Shown in pieces: positions 1 to 7,644 of a stretch of 10,576 nt of DNA. Origin of the DNA: Prevotella sp. Lineage in GTDB: Bacteria > Bacteroidota > Bacteroidia > Bacteroidales > Dysgonomonadaceae. The notes under the pieces were generated by a model. It was not told the origin of the DNA, did no database searches, and saw only the letters and a program-made list of their open reading frames with translations. A program made the translations under genes and the position numbers. How positions within the stretch are numbered: position 1 is the first letter of the stretch; each line of letters starts with the position of its first letter. The stretch is taken from NCBI GenBank assembly GCA_031263965.1, contig JAISES010000455.1:1-10576 (forward strand). Direction: 5' to 3'.

Positions 1-1
1 T

Positions 2-703
2 GCCGAAATGATCAAGTATGCAGCCAATGCCATGCTTGCCACACGTATCAGCTTTATGAATGATATAGCCAATCTGTGCGAGATTGTAGGTGCAGATGTA
101 ACCATGGTTCGCAAAGGGATAGGCTCAGATGCCCGTATTGGCTCCAAATTCTTGTATTCAGGCTGTGGATATGGAGGCAGTTGCTTTCCTAAAGATGTGA
201 AGGCGATCATCAAAACGGCAAAAGACCTGGGTTACAGGATGGAGATTCTCGAAGCTGTGGAGAATGTAAATGAACGCCAGAAAAATATCCTTTTCGAAAA
301 ACTGATGAAATATTATAATGGCGATATCAAAGGAAAAACAATCGCCGTATGGGGATTAGCCTTTAAACCGAAAACCGATGATATGCGCGAGGCTCCATCG
401 CTGGTACTGATAGACAAGATAATCGGAGCCGGAGCTAAAGTAAGAGCTTATGATCCGGTAGCGATGCAAGAAGCTAAAAATCACCATTTGGGGGATAGTG
501 TTGTATATGCAAAAGATATTTACGATGCCACCCTCGATGCGGATGCTATCCTGATGGTAACGGAATGGAATGAATTTCGCCTGCCTACATGGGATGTAAT
601 AAAGAGAACGATGAAAAAGCCTGTTGTGTTTGACGGCAGGAATATATACAACAAACAGGATATGAGCGATTCCGGTTTCGATTATTTCGGAATAGGAATT
701 TAA
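2..703 (+). CDS. ugd: UDP-glucose 6-dehydrogenase, C-terminal part (5' end outside window)
   Basis: This enzyme oxidises UDP-glucose to UDP-glucuronate with two NAD+ in the cytoplasm, feeding capsule, exopolysaccharide or LPS sugar synthesis. The frame is open to the left edge, reading Ala-Glu before the Met at 8, so the first ~200 residues are missing. Numbering from that Met, the middle domain carries Lys3 and Asn7 in a K-Y-A-A-N motif. The catalytic cysteine is Cys59 in GGSCFPKD, followed by Asp63. The Lys-Asn-Cys-Asp spacing equals that of characterised UDP-glucose dehydrogenases. The C-terminal UDP-binding Rossmann domain starts near residue 109 ([17 protein letters not shown], 115-131). 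GDP-mannose and UDP-ManNAc dehydrogenases share this fold, but the [13 protein letters not shown] form fits Ugd best. The next gene starts 25 bases downstream on the same strand and may be cotranscribed. Confidence 0.9.
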   Translation, partial: AEMIKYAANAMLATRISFMNDIANLCEIVGADVTMVRKGIGSDARIGSKFLYSGCGYGGSCFPKDVKAIIKTAKDLGYRMEILEAVENVNERQKNILFEKLMKYYNGDIKGKTIAVWGLAFKPKTDDMREAPSLVLIDKIIGAGAKVRAYDPVAMQEAKNHHLGDSVVYAKDIYDATLDADAILMVTEWNEFRLPTWDVIKRTMKKPVVFDGRNIYNKQDMSDSGFDYFGIGI

Positions 704-728
704 TATCTGCCGCTTTATATGCGCATAT

Positions 729-1400
729 ATGATTACAGTAGAAGGTATTACCAAAAGTTTTGGAACACTTAAAGTACTGAAAGGGATAGACCTTCATGTA
801 GGAAAAGGTGAAATTATATCCATCGTTGGAGCCAGCGGCGCAGGAAAAACAACCCTCCTCCAAATAATGGGAACATTAGATAAACCGGATAGCGGTACGA
901 TCGTAATAAATGGCCGGAAACTTAGTAAATTAAACGATAGCCGTTTGTCCGGTTTCAGAAATAAAAATATAGGATTTGTTTTTCAGTTTCATCAGCTTTT
1001 GCCCGAGTTCACAGCTTTGGAAAATGTGATGATGCCCGCTCTGATCGGCAAAATGAAAGAAACTCAAGCCAAAAAGAGAGCTAAGGAATTACTCGACATG
1101 CTGGGATTGCCGGAGAGGGTGGAGCATAAACCGAACGAGCTCTCGGGGGGAGAGAAACAACGTGTAGCCGTAGCCCGCGCCCTGATAAATGATCCGGCTA
1201 TAATCCTTGCCGATGAACCGTCCGGAAGTTTAGATACGGAAAATAAAGCCGAACTTCATCAGTTATTTTTCAAATTGCGCGATACCTTGGGCCAAACTTT
1301 TGTAATTGTAACGCATGACGAACATCTGGCTTCAATAACCGACCGTACAGTACATATGAAAGACGGTCAAATTATAGATCATCAACCTGTAGCGTTTTAA
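729..1400 (+). CDS. lolD: LolD/MacB-type ABC transporter ATPase
   Basis: This is a 223-residue stand-alone nucleotide-binding subunit with every ATPase motif intact: Walker A GASGAGKT (34-41), Q-loop Gln86, signature LSGGEKQR (138-145), Walker B IILADE (158-163), D-loop SLD (167-169) and H-loop His196. Its length and the [20 protein letters not shown] stretch (85-104) are typical of the LolD/FtsE/MacB group. In LolCDE the ATPase powers release of lipoproteins from the inner membrane for transfer to LolA. No LolC/E-type permease is next to it here, so the partner must be encoded elsewhere and the lolD name is by similarity. FtsE is the main alternative. The start at 729 gives the usual short lead-in ([12 protein letters not shown]). 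There is no Shine-Dalgarno sequence. dprA follows after only two bases. Confidence 0.82.
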   Translation: MITVEGITKSFGTLKVLKGIDLHVGKGEIISIVGASGAGKTTLLQIMGTLDKPDSGTIVINGRKLSKLNDSRLSGFRNKNIGFVFQFHQLLPEFTALENVMMPALIGKMKETQAKKRAKELLDMLGLPERVEHKPNELSGGEKQRVAVARALINDPAIILADEPSGSLDTENKAELHQLFFKLRDTLGQTFVIVTHDEHLASITDRTVHMKDGQIIDHQPVAF

Positions 1401-1402
1401 TT

Positions 1403-2518
1403 ATGGATTCATCTTCTGATAAGCGGCTTTATCAGATAGCCCTTACTATGATTGCCGGAGTAGGGGATATTACTGCCCGTAATATTCTGCAAGCCGTTGG
1501 AGACGAAGAAAGAATATTCAAGTCCGGCAAAAAAGACCTTCTCCACAAAACCAATCTGCCTGCAAAAATTATAGAAGAAATACTTGATCCTGCGATCCTG
1601 GAAAGAGCTGCCGAAGAACTTGAATTTGTAGAAAAGAATAGCCTGAAACTCTATTTTATTAGTGATAAGGATTATCCGGGCAGATTAAGGGAATGTGCCG
1701 ATGCTCCCGTACTATTTTACTTCAAAGGGGATACCGGCTTCAATGCAAAGAAAATTATAAGCATTGTAGGAACCCGCAAATCCACCCCCTATGGTAATTC
1801 TTTCTGTGATACGTTTCTACAAGATATATCGGCAATAGCGCCTGATACATTAATCGTGAGCGGACTTGCTTACGGCATAGATATTCAGGCGCATCGCGCG
1901 GCATTGAAGCACAATCTGCCTACAGTGGGAGTGCTTGCTCACGGGCTGGATATTATATATCCGTCCGCTCACAGGCAAACTGCTGTCGAGATGGTGCATC
2001 ATGGCGGCGTTTTATCTGAGTTCCGGAGCAAAACCGAGCCTGACCGTTTCAATTTTGTAAGGCGTAACCGTATTGTGGCAGGGATATGCGATGCCGTTAT
2101 AGTCGTAGAATCGGATGAAAAAGGAGGCTCGCTGATTACGGCCGAAATAGCAAACTCGTATTGTAAAGACGTTTTTGCCGTACCGGGTAAGATGACTGAT
2201 AAATATTCGCGTGGATGCAACAAACTGATAGCATCGCATAGGGCAGACTTGTTTCAATCGACAGGATATTTCCTGCAACAAATGGGTTGGGACGAGCAAT
2301 CTAAGAAAAAGAAACCGCGGCAACAACAGCTCTTTGTAATTCTATCCGATGATGAACAGGCTATTGTGGATAAACTCTCTGCGCAAGATTCATTACATAT
2401 CGACCTGTTAGCCCGCGACCTGAATCTTCCTGCATACCGGTTATTCTCTCTTTTGCTCGATATGGAGATGAAAGGCATTATAAAAAATATGCCGGGCAAT
2501 ATGTATGCCCTGGCATAA
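1403..2518 (+). CDS. dprA: DNA-processing protein DprA (Smf)
   Basis: DprA binds incoming single-stranded DNA in the cytoplasm, shields it and loads RecA during natural transformation; it also occurs in species not known to be competent. The 371-residue protein has the full family layout. A helix-hairpin-helix-like N-terminus lies at about 10-65. The Rossmann-like core spans about 90-290 and contains VGTR (122-125), SGLAYGID (153-160), the FNFVRRNRIVAG motif (216-227) and a PG-N7-SRGCNKLI segment (261-276). A C-terminal winged-helix domain lies at about 310-371, after a Lys/Gln-rich linker (301-309). The start lies two bases after the lolD stop, which suggests translational coupling. Its 3' end overlaps a hairpin that probably terminates transcription arriving from glmM on the other strand. 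Confidence 0.95.
   Translation: MDSSSDKRLYQIALTMIAGVGDITARNILQAVGDEERIFKSGKKDLLHKTNLPAKIIEEILDPAILERAAEELEFVEKNSLKLYFISDKDYPGRLRECADAPVLFYFKGDTGFNAKKIISIVGTRKSTPYGNSFCDTFLQDISAIAPDTLIVSGLAYGIDIQAHRAALKHNLPTVGVLAHGLDIIYPSAHRQTAVEMVHHGGVLSEFRSKTEPDRFNFVRRNRIVAGICDAVIVVESDEKGGSLITAEIANSYCKDVFAVPGKMTDKYSRGCNKLIASHRADLFQSTGYFLQQMGWDEQSKKKKPRQQQLFVILSDDEQAIVDKLSAQDSLHIDLLARDLNLPAYRLFSLLLDMEMKGIIKNMPGNMYALA
2478..2514 (-). terminator. Probable intrinsic terminator for the glmM-side transcription unit, inside the dprA 3' end
   Basis: Read on the minus strand, an imperfect stem (GCCAGGGCA pairing with TGCCCGGC, one bulged base, loop of 7) is followed two to three bases later by a run of T residues (TTTTTT within ATATTTTTTATA). 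It begins 52 bases past the glmM stop. Read on the plus strand the same hairpin has no T tract, so it should act on leftward transcription. The call rests on the visible hairpin and T run only. Confidence 0.5.
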
Positions 2519-2566
2519 TATTCCGATAATATGCGGTATCCGTTAGCCTTGGCTTAAGAAACAGTT

Positions 2567-3952
2567 TTATTTAGCCAATTGTTTTATAACATCCATCACT
2601 TCGCCTCCTATATCTTCGGCCTCTTTCATCGTATGGGCCTCCGAATAAACACGGATGATGGGTTCGGTATTCGATTTGCGAAGGTGTACCCATTTGTCGG
2701 GGAAATCTATTTTTACACCATCTATATCCGTTACATCGTACCGGTTATACTTTTCTTTTACTGCGCTAAGTATAGCATCGACATCTATGCTTGGTGTTAA
2801 TTCTACTTTCTGCTTAGCAATAAAATACTGAGGATATGAAGCCCGTATTTCGCTTACCTTTTTTCTTTCGAAAGCTAAATGAGACAGGAATAAGGCAATC
2901 CCGACCAAAGCATCGCGCCCGTAATGGCTGGCAGGGTAAATGATGCCTCCATTGCCTTCTCCACCTATAACAGCTCCTACAGCTTTCATCTTTGTTGTTA
3001 CATTCACTTCTCCTACGGCTGATGCATAATATCCGCATCCGTATTTGCGGGTTATATCGCGTAAAGCACGGCTCGAACTCAGGTTGGAAACCGTATTGCC
3101 CGGAGTATGTTTAAGTATATAATCGGCAACAGCTACAAGTGTATATTCTTCGCCGAACATTTCCCCGTTTTCGCATATGATAGCCAGACGGTCGACGTCA
3201 GGGTCTACTACAAAACCGACGTCAGATGCCGTGGTTTTCATCATTGCAGAGATGTCAGCCAAGTGTTCGGGAAGTGGTTCCGGATTGTGAGGAAATTCTC
3301 CGTCAGGAGTACAGTAAAGTTCATTGATTTTGTTTACACCCAAAGCTTTCAGCAGCTTAGGTATAACAATTCCCCCTACGGAATTCACACAATCTATAGA
3401 TACTTCAAAACCGGCAGTTTTTATAGCTTCCACATCTACCAGGGAAAGATTAAGGACTGCTTGTATATGTGCATCTGTATAATCTTTTTCCGAAACTTTT
3501 CCTATGTGATCGACTTGTGCAAAATTGAATTTTTCGGATTCGGCGATTTGCAATACAATCTCGCCTTCTTTTGCATTCAGGAACTCGCCATTTTCATTTA
3601 GTAGCTTCAAGGCATTCCACTGTCTTGGGTTGTGGCTTGCTGTAAGTATAATCCCTCCGCAAGCTTGTTCCATCGTAACGGCTAATTCGGTAGTAGGAGT
3701 GGTTGCCAGGCCAATGTTGACCACATCAAAGCCCATTCCCATAAGAGTGCCGATAACGACCTGTTCCATCATTTTACCCGAAATACGCGCATCGCGCCCC
3801 ACTACGATGGTGTTCGATCCGTTTTTTACGGTTTCTCTGATAAAAGCGGCATATGCCGATACAAATTTTACCGTATCCAAAGGGTTTAATCCTTCACCTA
3901 CTTTCCCTCCAACCGTTCCTCTGATACCGGATATTGATTTAATTAAGGCCAT
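2567..3952 (-). CDS. glmM: Phosphoglucosamine mutase (archaeal-type alpha-D-phosphohexomutase)
   Basis: This cytoplasmic enzyme converts glucosamine-6-phosphate to glucosamine-1-phosphate for UDP-GlcNAc, hence peptidoglycan and LPS. At 461 residues it has the four-domain phosphohexomutase layout: an N-terminal SISGIRGTVG (6-15), the phosphoserine loop TASHNP (104-109, catalytic Ser106), the Mg2+ loop DPDVDR (250-255), the sugar-specificity loop GEGNGG (331-336), and the C-terminal phosphate-binding loop RKSNTEPIIR (425-434). The sugar loop differs from the GEQSGH of E. coli-type GlmM and resembles archaeal phosphoglucosamine/phosphomannomutases, so phosphomannomutase activity cannot be excluded. 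It is the last gene of the leftward cluster, 18 bases after the DUF4827 gene, and runs into dprA convergently. The start gives MALIKSISGIRG, the family norm. Confidence 0.88.
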   Translation of the reverse strand: MALIKSISGIRGTVGGKVGEGLNPLDTVKFVSAYAAFIRETVKNGSNTIVVGRDARISGKMMEQVVIGTLMGMGFDVVNIGLATTPTTELAVTMEQACGGIILTASHNPRQWNALKLLNENGEFLNAKEGEIVLQIAESEKFNFAQVDHIGKVSEKDYTDAHIQAVLNLSLVDVEAIKTAGFEVSIDCVNSVGGIVIPKLLKALGVNKINELYCTPDGEFPHNPEPLPEHLADISAMMKTTASDVGFVVDPDVDRLAIICENGEMFGEEYTLVAVADYILKHTPGNTVSNLSSSRALRDITRKYGCGYYASAVGEVNVTTKMKAVGAVIGGEGNGGIIYPASHYGRDALVGIALFLSHLAFERKKVSEIRASYPQYFIAKQKVELTPSIDVDAILSAVKEKYNRYDVTDIDGVKIDFPDKWVHLRKSNTEPIIRVYSEAHTMKEAEDIGGEVMDVIKQLAK

Positions 3953-3970
3953 TTAATTCGTATTTTTAGT

Positions 3971-4561
3971 TTATTTTGTATATTTCAGACGTCCGAATAA
4001 TATTGGTTCATATCTGTAATATTGTTGATCGTACGAACCGTTTGCAAATGGGACGAGTATACTGACTTCCGCTTTATCTCCAAGGTTAAAATCGAGGGGA
4101 CGGGCACAGCCCGGAGACAGGAACATATACATGTAGTAGCCTCCAAGGCTACTATAGTCTGAAGAAATATATGACCCTGAATTTCCATACGTGAAATTCA
4201 TAGCTGCAAATTCGTCATTATTCGGTCTGTCGTTAGAATATATGGAATCCGGTGCAGACATAAAAAAGCGTGTATCATAAAATCGCATATACACCTTATC
4301 CCCCTTTTTTATTTTGTCTTTGTTTCCCGAGTCGATTACATGGATATATATCCCGGTATCAGTATCCTTAAAATACTCCTTATCCGCAAACACCCGACTG
4401 GCAGGGTAATCACTTCGTATTATAAATCCTTGTTCTTTAATATACTGTTTAATTGCCTTTTCTTCTTTTTCCAGCTTGTCGGCATATGAATCTTTACTGC
4501 AAGCGGCGAATATAATAGCTAAACCCATAAAGGCAGATATAACGCTTATAACCTTTTTCAT
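3971..4561 (-). CDS. DUF4827 family lipoprotein of unknown function
   Basis: This is a 196-residue predicted lipoprotein. The N-terminus is a basic MKK, a hydrophobic stretch (4-20), then a lipobox-like F-A-A-C with Cys21 as the lipidated residue. The mature part opens with a charged helix (about 26-45, ADKLEKEEKAIKQYIKEQGF). It continues as a probable beta-rich domain with a KGDKVYMRFYDTRF segment (86-99) that recalls the start of FKBP-type domains; that resemblance is weak. I recognise the overall pattern as DUF4827, known mainly from Bacteroidales, with no assigned role. After the cysteine the order is Ser-Lys-Asp-Ser, only a partial match to the Bacteroidota surface-export signal, so surface exposure is uncertain. 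The gene lies 4 bases after the DHH phosphoesterase gene and 18 before glmM, so it is probably cotranscribed with both. Confidence 0.78.
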   Translation of the reverse strand: MKKVISVISAFMGLAIIFAACSKDSYADKLEKEEKAIKQYIKEQGFIIRSDYPASRVFADKEYFKDTDTGIYIHVIDSGNKDKIKKGDKVYMRFYDTRFFMSAPDSIYSNDRPNNDEFAAMNFTYGNSGSYISSDYSSLGGYYMYMFLSPGCARPLDFNLGDKAEVSILVPFANGSYDQQYYRYEPILFGRLKYTK

Positions 4562-4565
4562 TATT

Positions 4566-5621
4566 TTAATTGTTTAGTGTTTTGTTATTCTTCTTTAGTA
4601 ACTCTGAAAACTCAGGCGTGGCCAAGCCTTTTTCAAATATGGCTATTGCTTCTTCCATTGTACCGTAAAATTCACCGCCGGCTGCATTCAAATGCCCTCC
4701 GCCATTGTAGCATTGTGATGCGAATTTATTGCTGGGGAAGTCTCCTTGCGAACGAAACGAAATTTTTATAAAATCATTGTCTTCCCTGATAAAAACAGCA
4801 AAAATAATTCCCTTTATATTCAATGGGAGGTTTGCAAAGCCTTCGGTATCTCCCTTTTTTACGTTATATTTACTTTGTTCCTCCTTGGTGAGCCAAACAA
4901 GCGCTGTATTGTATTCGTGATATATCTTCATCTTTTCGGACAATGTATATCCCAACATCCTGAACCGGTCTTCTGTATAGTTGTGGTATACATTCGAATA
5001 TATCCGGTCTTTGTTTATTCCTTTTTTCAGCAATTCTCCTATGATGTAATATATTTCGATGTTGTTCGAATTATAAGTAAATCCGCCGGTGTCGGTCATC
5101 ATGCCTGTATACAATGCGGTGGCAGTTTCGTAACTCATAGCTTCGAAATCACCCATACGGCATATCAGACGGAAAATCAATTCGCTTGTCGATGAAATTT
5201 CAGGATGGGAAATTGTTACATCGCAAAAGCCGGATGGATCCGGATGATGATCTACCAATATCTTTTTCCCTTTGGCGGCTTCAACCAGCGGCCCTAAGTG
5301 TAAAGCCCGCTTCGGGATGTTGAAATCAAGACAGAATATAAGTTCGGCCCGCTCTATTAACTTTTCGGCGAATCCGGGTTGTCTTTCATAATTCAGGATG
5401 TCTTTAGAGCCGGGTATCCATTTCAAAAAATCAGGAAACGAATTGGGAACGATTATATTTACATCATTGCCTGATCCCATCAGGTAATGATATAGTCCTA
5501 AGGATGAACCTATAGCATCTCCATCGGGTGAAACATGTGTTATAATTACAATTTTATCGTACTTGTCGAGTAGTTCTTCTACTTCCGTTATTTTCCGGCT
5601 TGCTATTATTTTAGATATCAT
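4566..5621 (-). CDS. DHH/DHHA1 family phosphoesterase (NrnA-like nanoRNase / pAp phosphatase)
   Basis: Members of this soluble family hydrolyse short oligoribonucleotides (including pGpG and pApA) and 3',5'-pAp, and some act on cyclic di-AMP. The 351-residue protein has the catalytic DHH domain: HVSPDGDAIGS (29-39, His29, Asp33 and Asp35 as metal ligands), a further Asp in FCLDF (96-100), the DHH triplet (124-126) and TDTGGF (176-181). After a linker comes the DHHA1 substrate-binding domain with GGGHLNAAGG (307-316). The length matches NrnA, and no extra sensory or membrane domain is present. NrnA-type RNA and pAp turnover is the likeliest role; the exact substrate cannot be read from sequence. 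It is 49 bases after comEC, with a promoter-like element in that gap, and 4 bases before the DUF4827 gene. Confidence 0.87.
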   Translation of the reverse strand: MISKIIASRKITEVEELLDKYDKIVIITHVSPDGDAIGSSLGLYHYLMGSGNDVNIIVPNSFPDFLKWIPGSKDILNYERQPGFAEKLIERAELIFCLDFNIPKRALHLGPLVEAAKGKKILVDHHPDPSGFCDVTISHPEISSTSELIFRLICRMGDFEAMSYETATALYTGMMTDTGGFTYNSNNIEIYYIIGELLKKGINKDRIYSNVYHNYTEDRFRMLGYTLSEKMKIYHEYNTALVWLTKEEQSKYNVKKGDTEGFANLPLNIKGIIFAVFIREDNDFIKISFRSQGDFPSNKFASQCYNGGGHLNAAGGEFYGTMEEAIAIFEKGLATPEFSELLKKNNKTLNN

Positions 5622-5662
5622 TTATTTGCTTACCCTGTTTTTAATGCTGATTCATGCAGCGA

Positions 5663-5670
5663 CAAAAATA
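5663..5670 (-). promoter_or_regulatory. Candidate -7 promoter element for the DHH-DUF4827-glmM unit
   Basis: On the minus strand the octamer TATTTTTG matches the Bacteroidota -7 consensus TAnnTTTG exactly. It lies just past the comEC stop, 41 bases ahead of the DHH start codon, leaving a leader of roughly 35 bases. I find no convincing TTG-type -33 element at the expected distance, and the area is AT-rich, so a chance match is possible. Confidence 0.4.
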
Positions 5671-7629
5671 CTAAAATTTCAAACTATATGCACCATTTTC
5701 AACTACATCATGACAAGGAATACCTAATTTTTGACATTCTTTAGATATTCTTTTTCTTGCATTAGCTGATAGAGACCCTTCTATAATAACGTTTTTAATA
5801 GTCAAATGTTGATTTAAGCTATACAAAGATAAGCTATTATCCCTTGTCAGTATCAGGTGATTTATATTTAGTTTTATGTCTGAATCTTTATTATACCATA
5901 GATTGGCGGATAAAATCAGTATTTTTTTATCATTGAAAGTAATCGCTTTATATTTATCAATATCTTCGGATTTAACAATTTCTCCGTGAAATTTTATTTC
6001 AGAGCTTTGTCTTCGGTTATATACAACCAGGCCGTCTGTTTTTTCGTTCAGATTCATATAAATATGAGAGGTGAATAGCAACAGTATAGCTGTTAATGAA
6101 ATTGATAGCGCCTTTGTTTTTTTATAAATCATAAAAATCAGAATACCAACGATAATAGTGAATATCAAGGTCAGATCGGAAAGGGATATTTTCACATTAT
6201 CTATCGAGGCAAAAGGCAGATTCTCGAAAAAACGGATAATAGAAGTCATAGCATGGACTAGCATGTGTAACGCCTTGACCGGAAGATAGAATAGATAATC
6301 GCTCCAGCCGGACACGATCAGACTCACGCCCTTGGCTACAATGATGCCTCCGACCGAATAGGTGATAAATGTAACTAACGGGACGATAAGGAGATTCGTA
6401 ACGAAAAAATAAGTAGGGAATGTACCGAAATAATACAGGCAAACAGGGAATGTGGCTAATTGCGCCACAAGGGATAAAGTAAACATTTGCCAGATATATT
6501 TTGCGTACTTGTTTTTCGTTTTTAGTAATGGCAGTACTTTCGGATGTAGATAAAGTATGGCTAAGACGGATATAAAGCTTAGCTGGAATCCGATGTCAAA
6601 CAGGGAAAACGGACTTATCAGCAACATAAAGAATGCTGCTATAAACAGGGCATGCATGGAATAGCTTTTCTTTCCGGAAATTTCTGCCATACAAAAGACT
6701 GTGAGCATGCCGCCGGCTCTTAGTACCGACGGCGGCAATCCCGTGATGAAGGCATAAGACCAAAGCAATATAATAATTATAACAGGCTTTAACCTGTAGT
6801 ATTTAGAGCCTTTGCGAATGAATCCGAGTAAGAAACTCATCATCATGTAGATAATTCCAACGTGTAACCCGCTGACTGAAAGCACATGTACGGTTCCGGT
6901 AGTTCTGAATCCCTGTTTTAACTCCTCCGTAAGCTCGTCCTGATAACCTAAAGTAAGTGCCGACAGTATTGTATACTCAGTTTCGTTGAACCCTAGCGAT
7001 TTGTAAAAATCCATTATTTGTTGCCGGCACCGCAGGGCTTTGTATTTGAGCGAAGAAGAGATTTTCCCTGTTGTTTTCCACGAATCGGAGGTTACATAGG
7101 CAGAACCCGAAAATCCTTGATTATACATGTAGCGGACATAATCGAAATCATCGGGATTTCCCATATTCCGGAATGGTTGTATTTTTGCCTGAAACAGAAA
7201 CTCATCGCCCGGCAGTAATTTGTCTTTGCATAAAGAATCCCGCTGGAAATAGCACACTATTTGTTTCTCTTCCTGCGGCAGATAAACACGGTATGCTGTG
7301 CTTTTCGGCTTTTCCTGCGGGGTATCGGCGACTACTCCAAGATATATTTTAGTGTCTCCGGAAAATGTATATTCAGATTTACCTTGTTTAATAAATGTCG
7401 TTGCCATACCTATTCCTGATAGGCATAGAATCACTCCGGCGCCGAAAAGCCAACGCCAGTTGAACTGTTTATCTTTAGGTATCAGGTATGAAATAAGCAT
7501 AGCTGTTGCTCCTGCCGGTAGGAGAGCTATGATCAAATATTGTATTTGAAAGAAATATCGCACTAAAATTCCGGCTATAAGCGGAATGAGCAGGAATAGA
7601 AATGGTACTTTAGATAACGGATTTTTCAT
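5671..7629 (-). CDS. comEC: ComEC/Rec2-type DNA uptake channel, without a recognisable nuclease site
   Basis: ComEC is the inner-membrane channel that carries transforming DNA strands into the cytoplasm. This 652-residue protein begins with two or three hydrophobic helices (about 8-80), then an OB-fold-like DUF4131 segment (about 90-185). The multi-helix Competence domain follows (about 220-520), with the signature GTVHVLSVSGLHVGII (245-260), a PPSVLRAGG turn (299-307) and GFQLSF (347-352). The remaining ~125 residues form a soluble tail (IVYN-like strands, GIPCHDV near 636-642) where many homologues carry a metallo-beta-lactamase domain. No HxHxDH metal motif is present, so the tail looks like a degenerate or reduced version. 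From memory, this short form is common in Bacteroidales. The gene starts 15 bases after rpe, suggesting cotranscription. Confidence 0.92.
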   Translation of the reverse strand: MKNPLSKVPFLFLLIPLIAGILVRYFFQIQYLIIALLPAGATAMLISYLIPKDKQFNWRWLFGAGVILCLSGIGMATTFIKQGKSEYTFSGDTKIYLGVVADTPQEKPKSTAYRVYLPQEEKQIVCYFQRDSLCKDKLLPGDEFLFQAKIQPFRNMGNPDDFDYVRYMYNQGFSGSAYVTSDSWKTTGKISSSLKYKALRCRQQIMDFYKSLGFNETEYTILSALTLGYQDELTEELKQGFRTTGTVHVLSVSGLHVGIIYMMMSFLLGFIRKGSKYYRLKPVIIIILLWSYAFITGLPPSVLRAGGMLTVFCMAEISGKKSYSMHALFIAAFFMLLISPFSLFDIGFQLSFISVLAILYLHPKVLPLLKTKNKYAKYIWQMFTLSLVAQLATFPVCLYYFGTFPTYFFVTNLLIVPLVTFITYSVGGIIVAKGVSLIVSGWSDYLFYLPVKALHMLVHAMTSIIRFFENLPFASIDNVKISLSDLTLIFTIIVGILIFMIYKKTKALSISLTAILLLFTSHIYMNLNEKTDGLVVYNRRQSSEIKFHGEIVKSEDIDKYKAITFNDKKILILSANLWYNKDSDIKLNINHLILTRDNSLSLYSLNQHLTIKNVIIEGSLSANARKRISKECQKLGIPCHDVVENGAYSLKF

Positions 7630-7644
7630 TCCATATAACTCCGC

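Noticed and set aside
2541..2557. Small inverted repeat TTAGCC/GGCTTAA between dprA and glmM as a shared terminator
   Set aside because: The stem is about 4-6 bp with a 2-base loop and no T run on either strand.
3107..3601. 164-codon open frame on the plus strand opposite glmM
   Set aside because: It is fully antisense to a well-supported enzyme gene. Its translation is rich in Phe, Tyr, Ile and Cys with no motif, as expected for the complement of a coding sequence.
4486..4502. Surface lipoprotein export signal after Cys21 of the DUF4827 protein
   Set aside because: The residues after the cysteine (Ser-Lys-Asp-Ser) match the known Lys/Asp-Glu-rich signal only in part, too little to call surface exposure.
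4746..5195. 149-codon open frame on the plus strand opposite the DHH phosphoesterase gene
   Set aside because: It lies entirely within a gene with complete catalytic motifs, and its own translation shows no domain or plausible start context.
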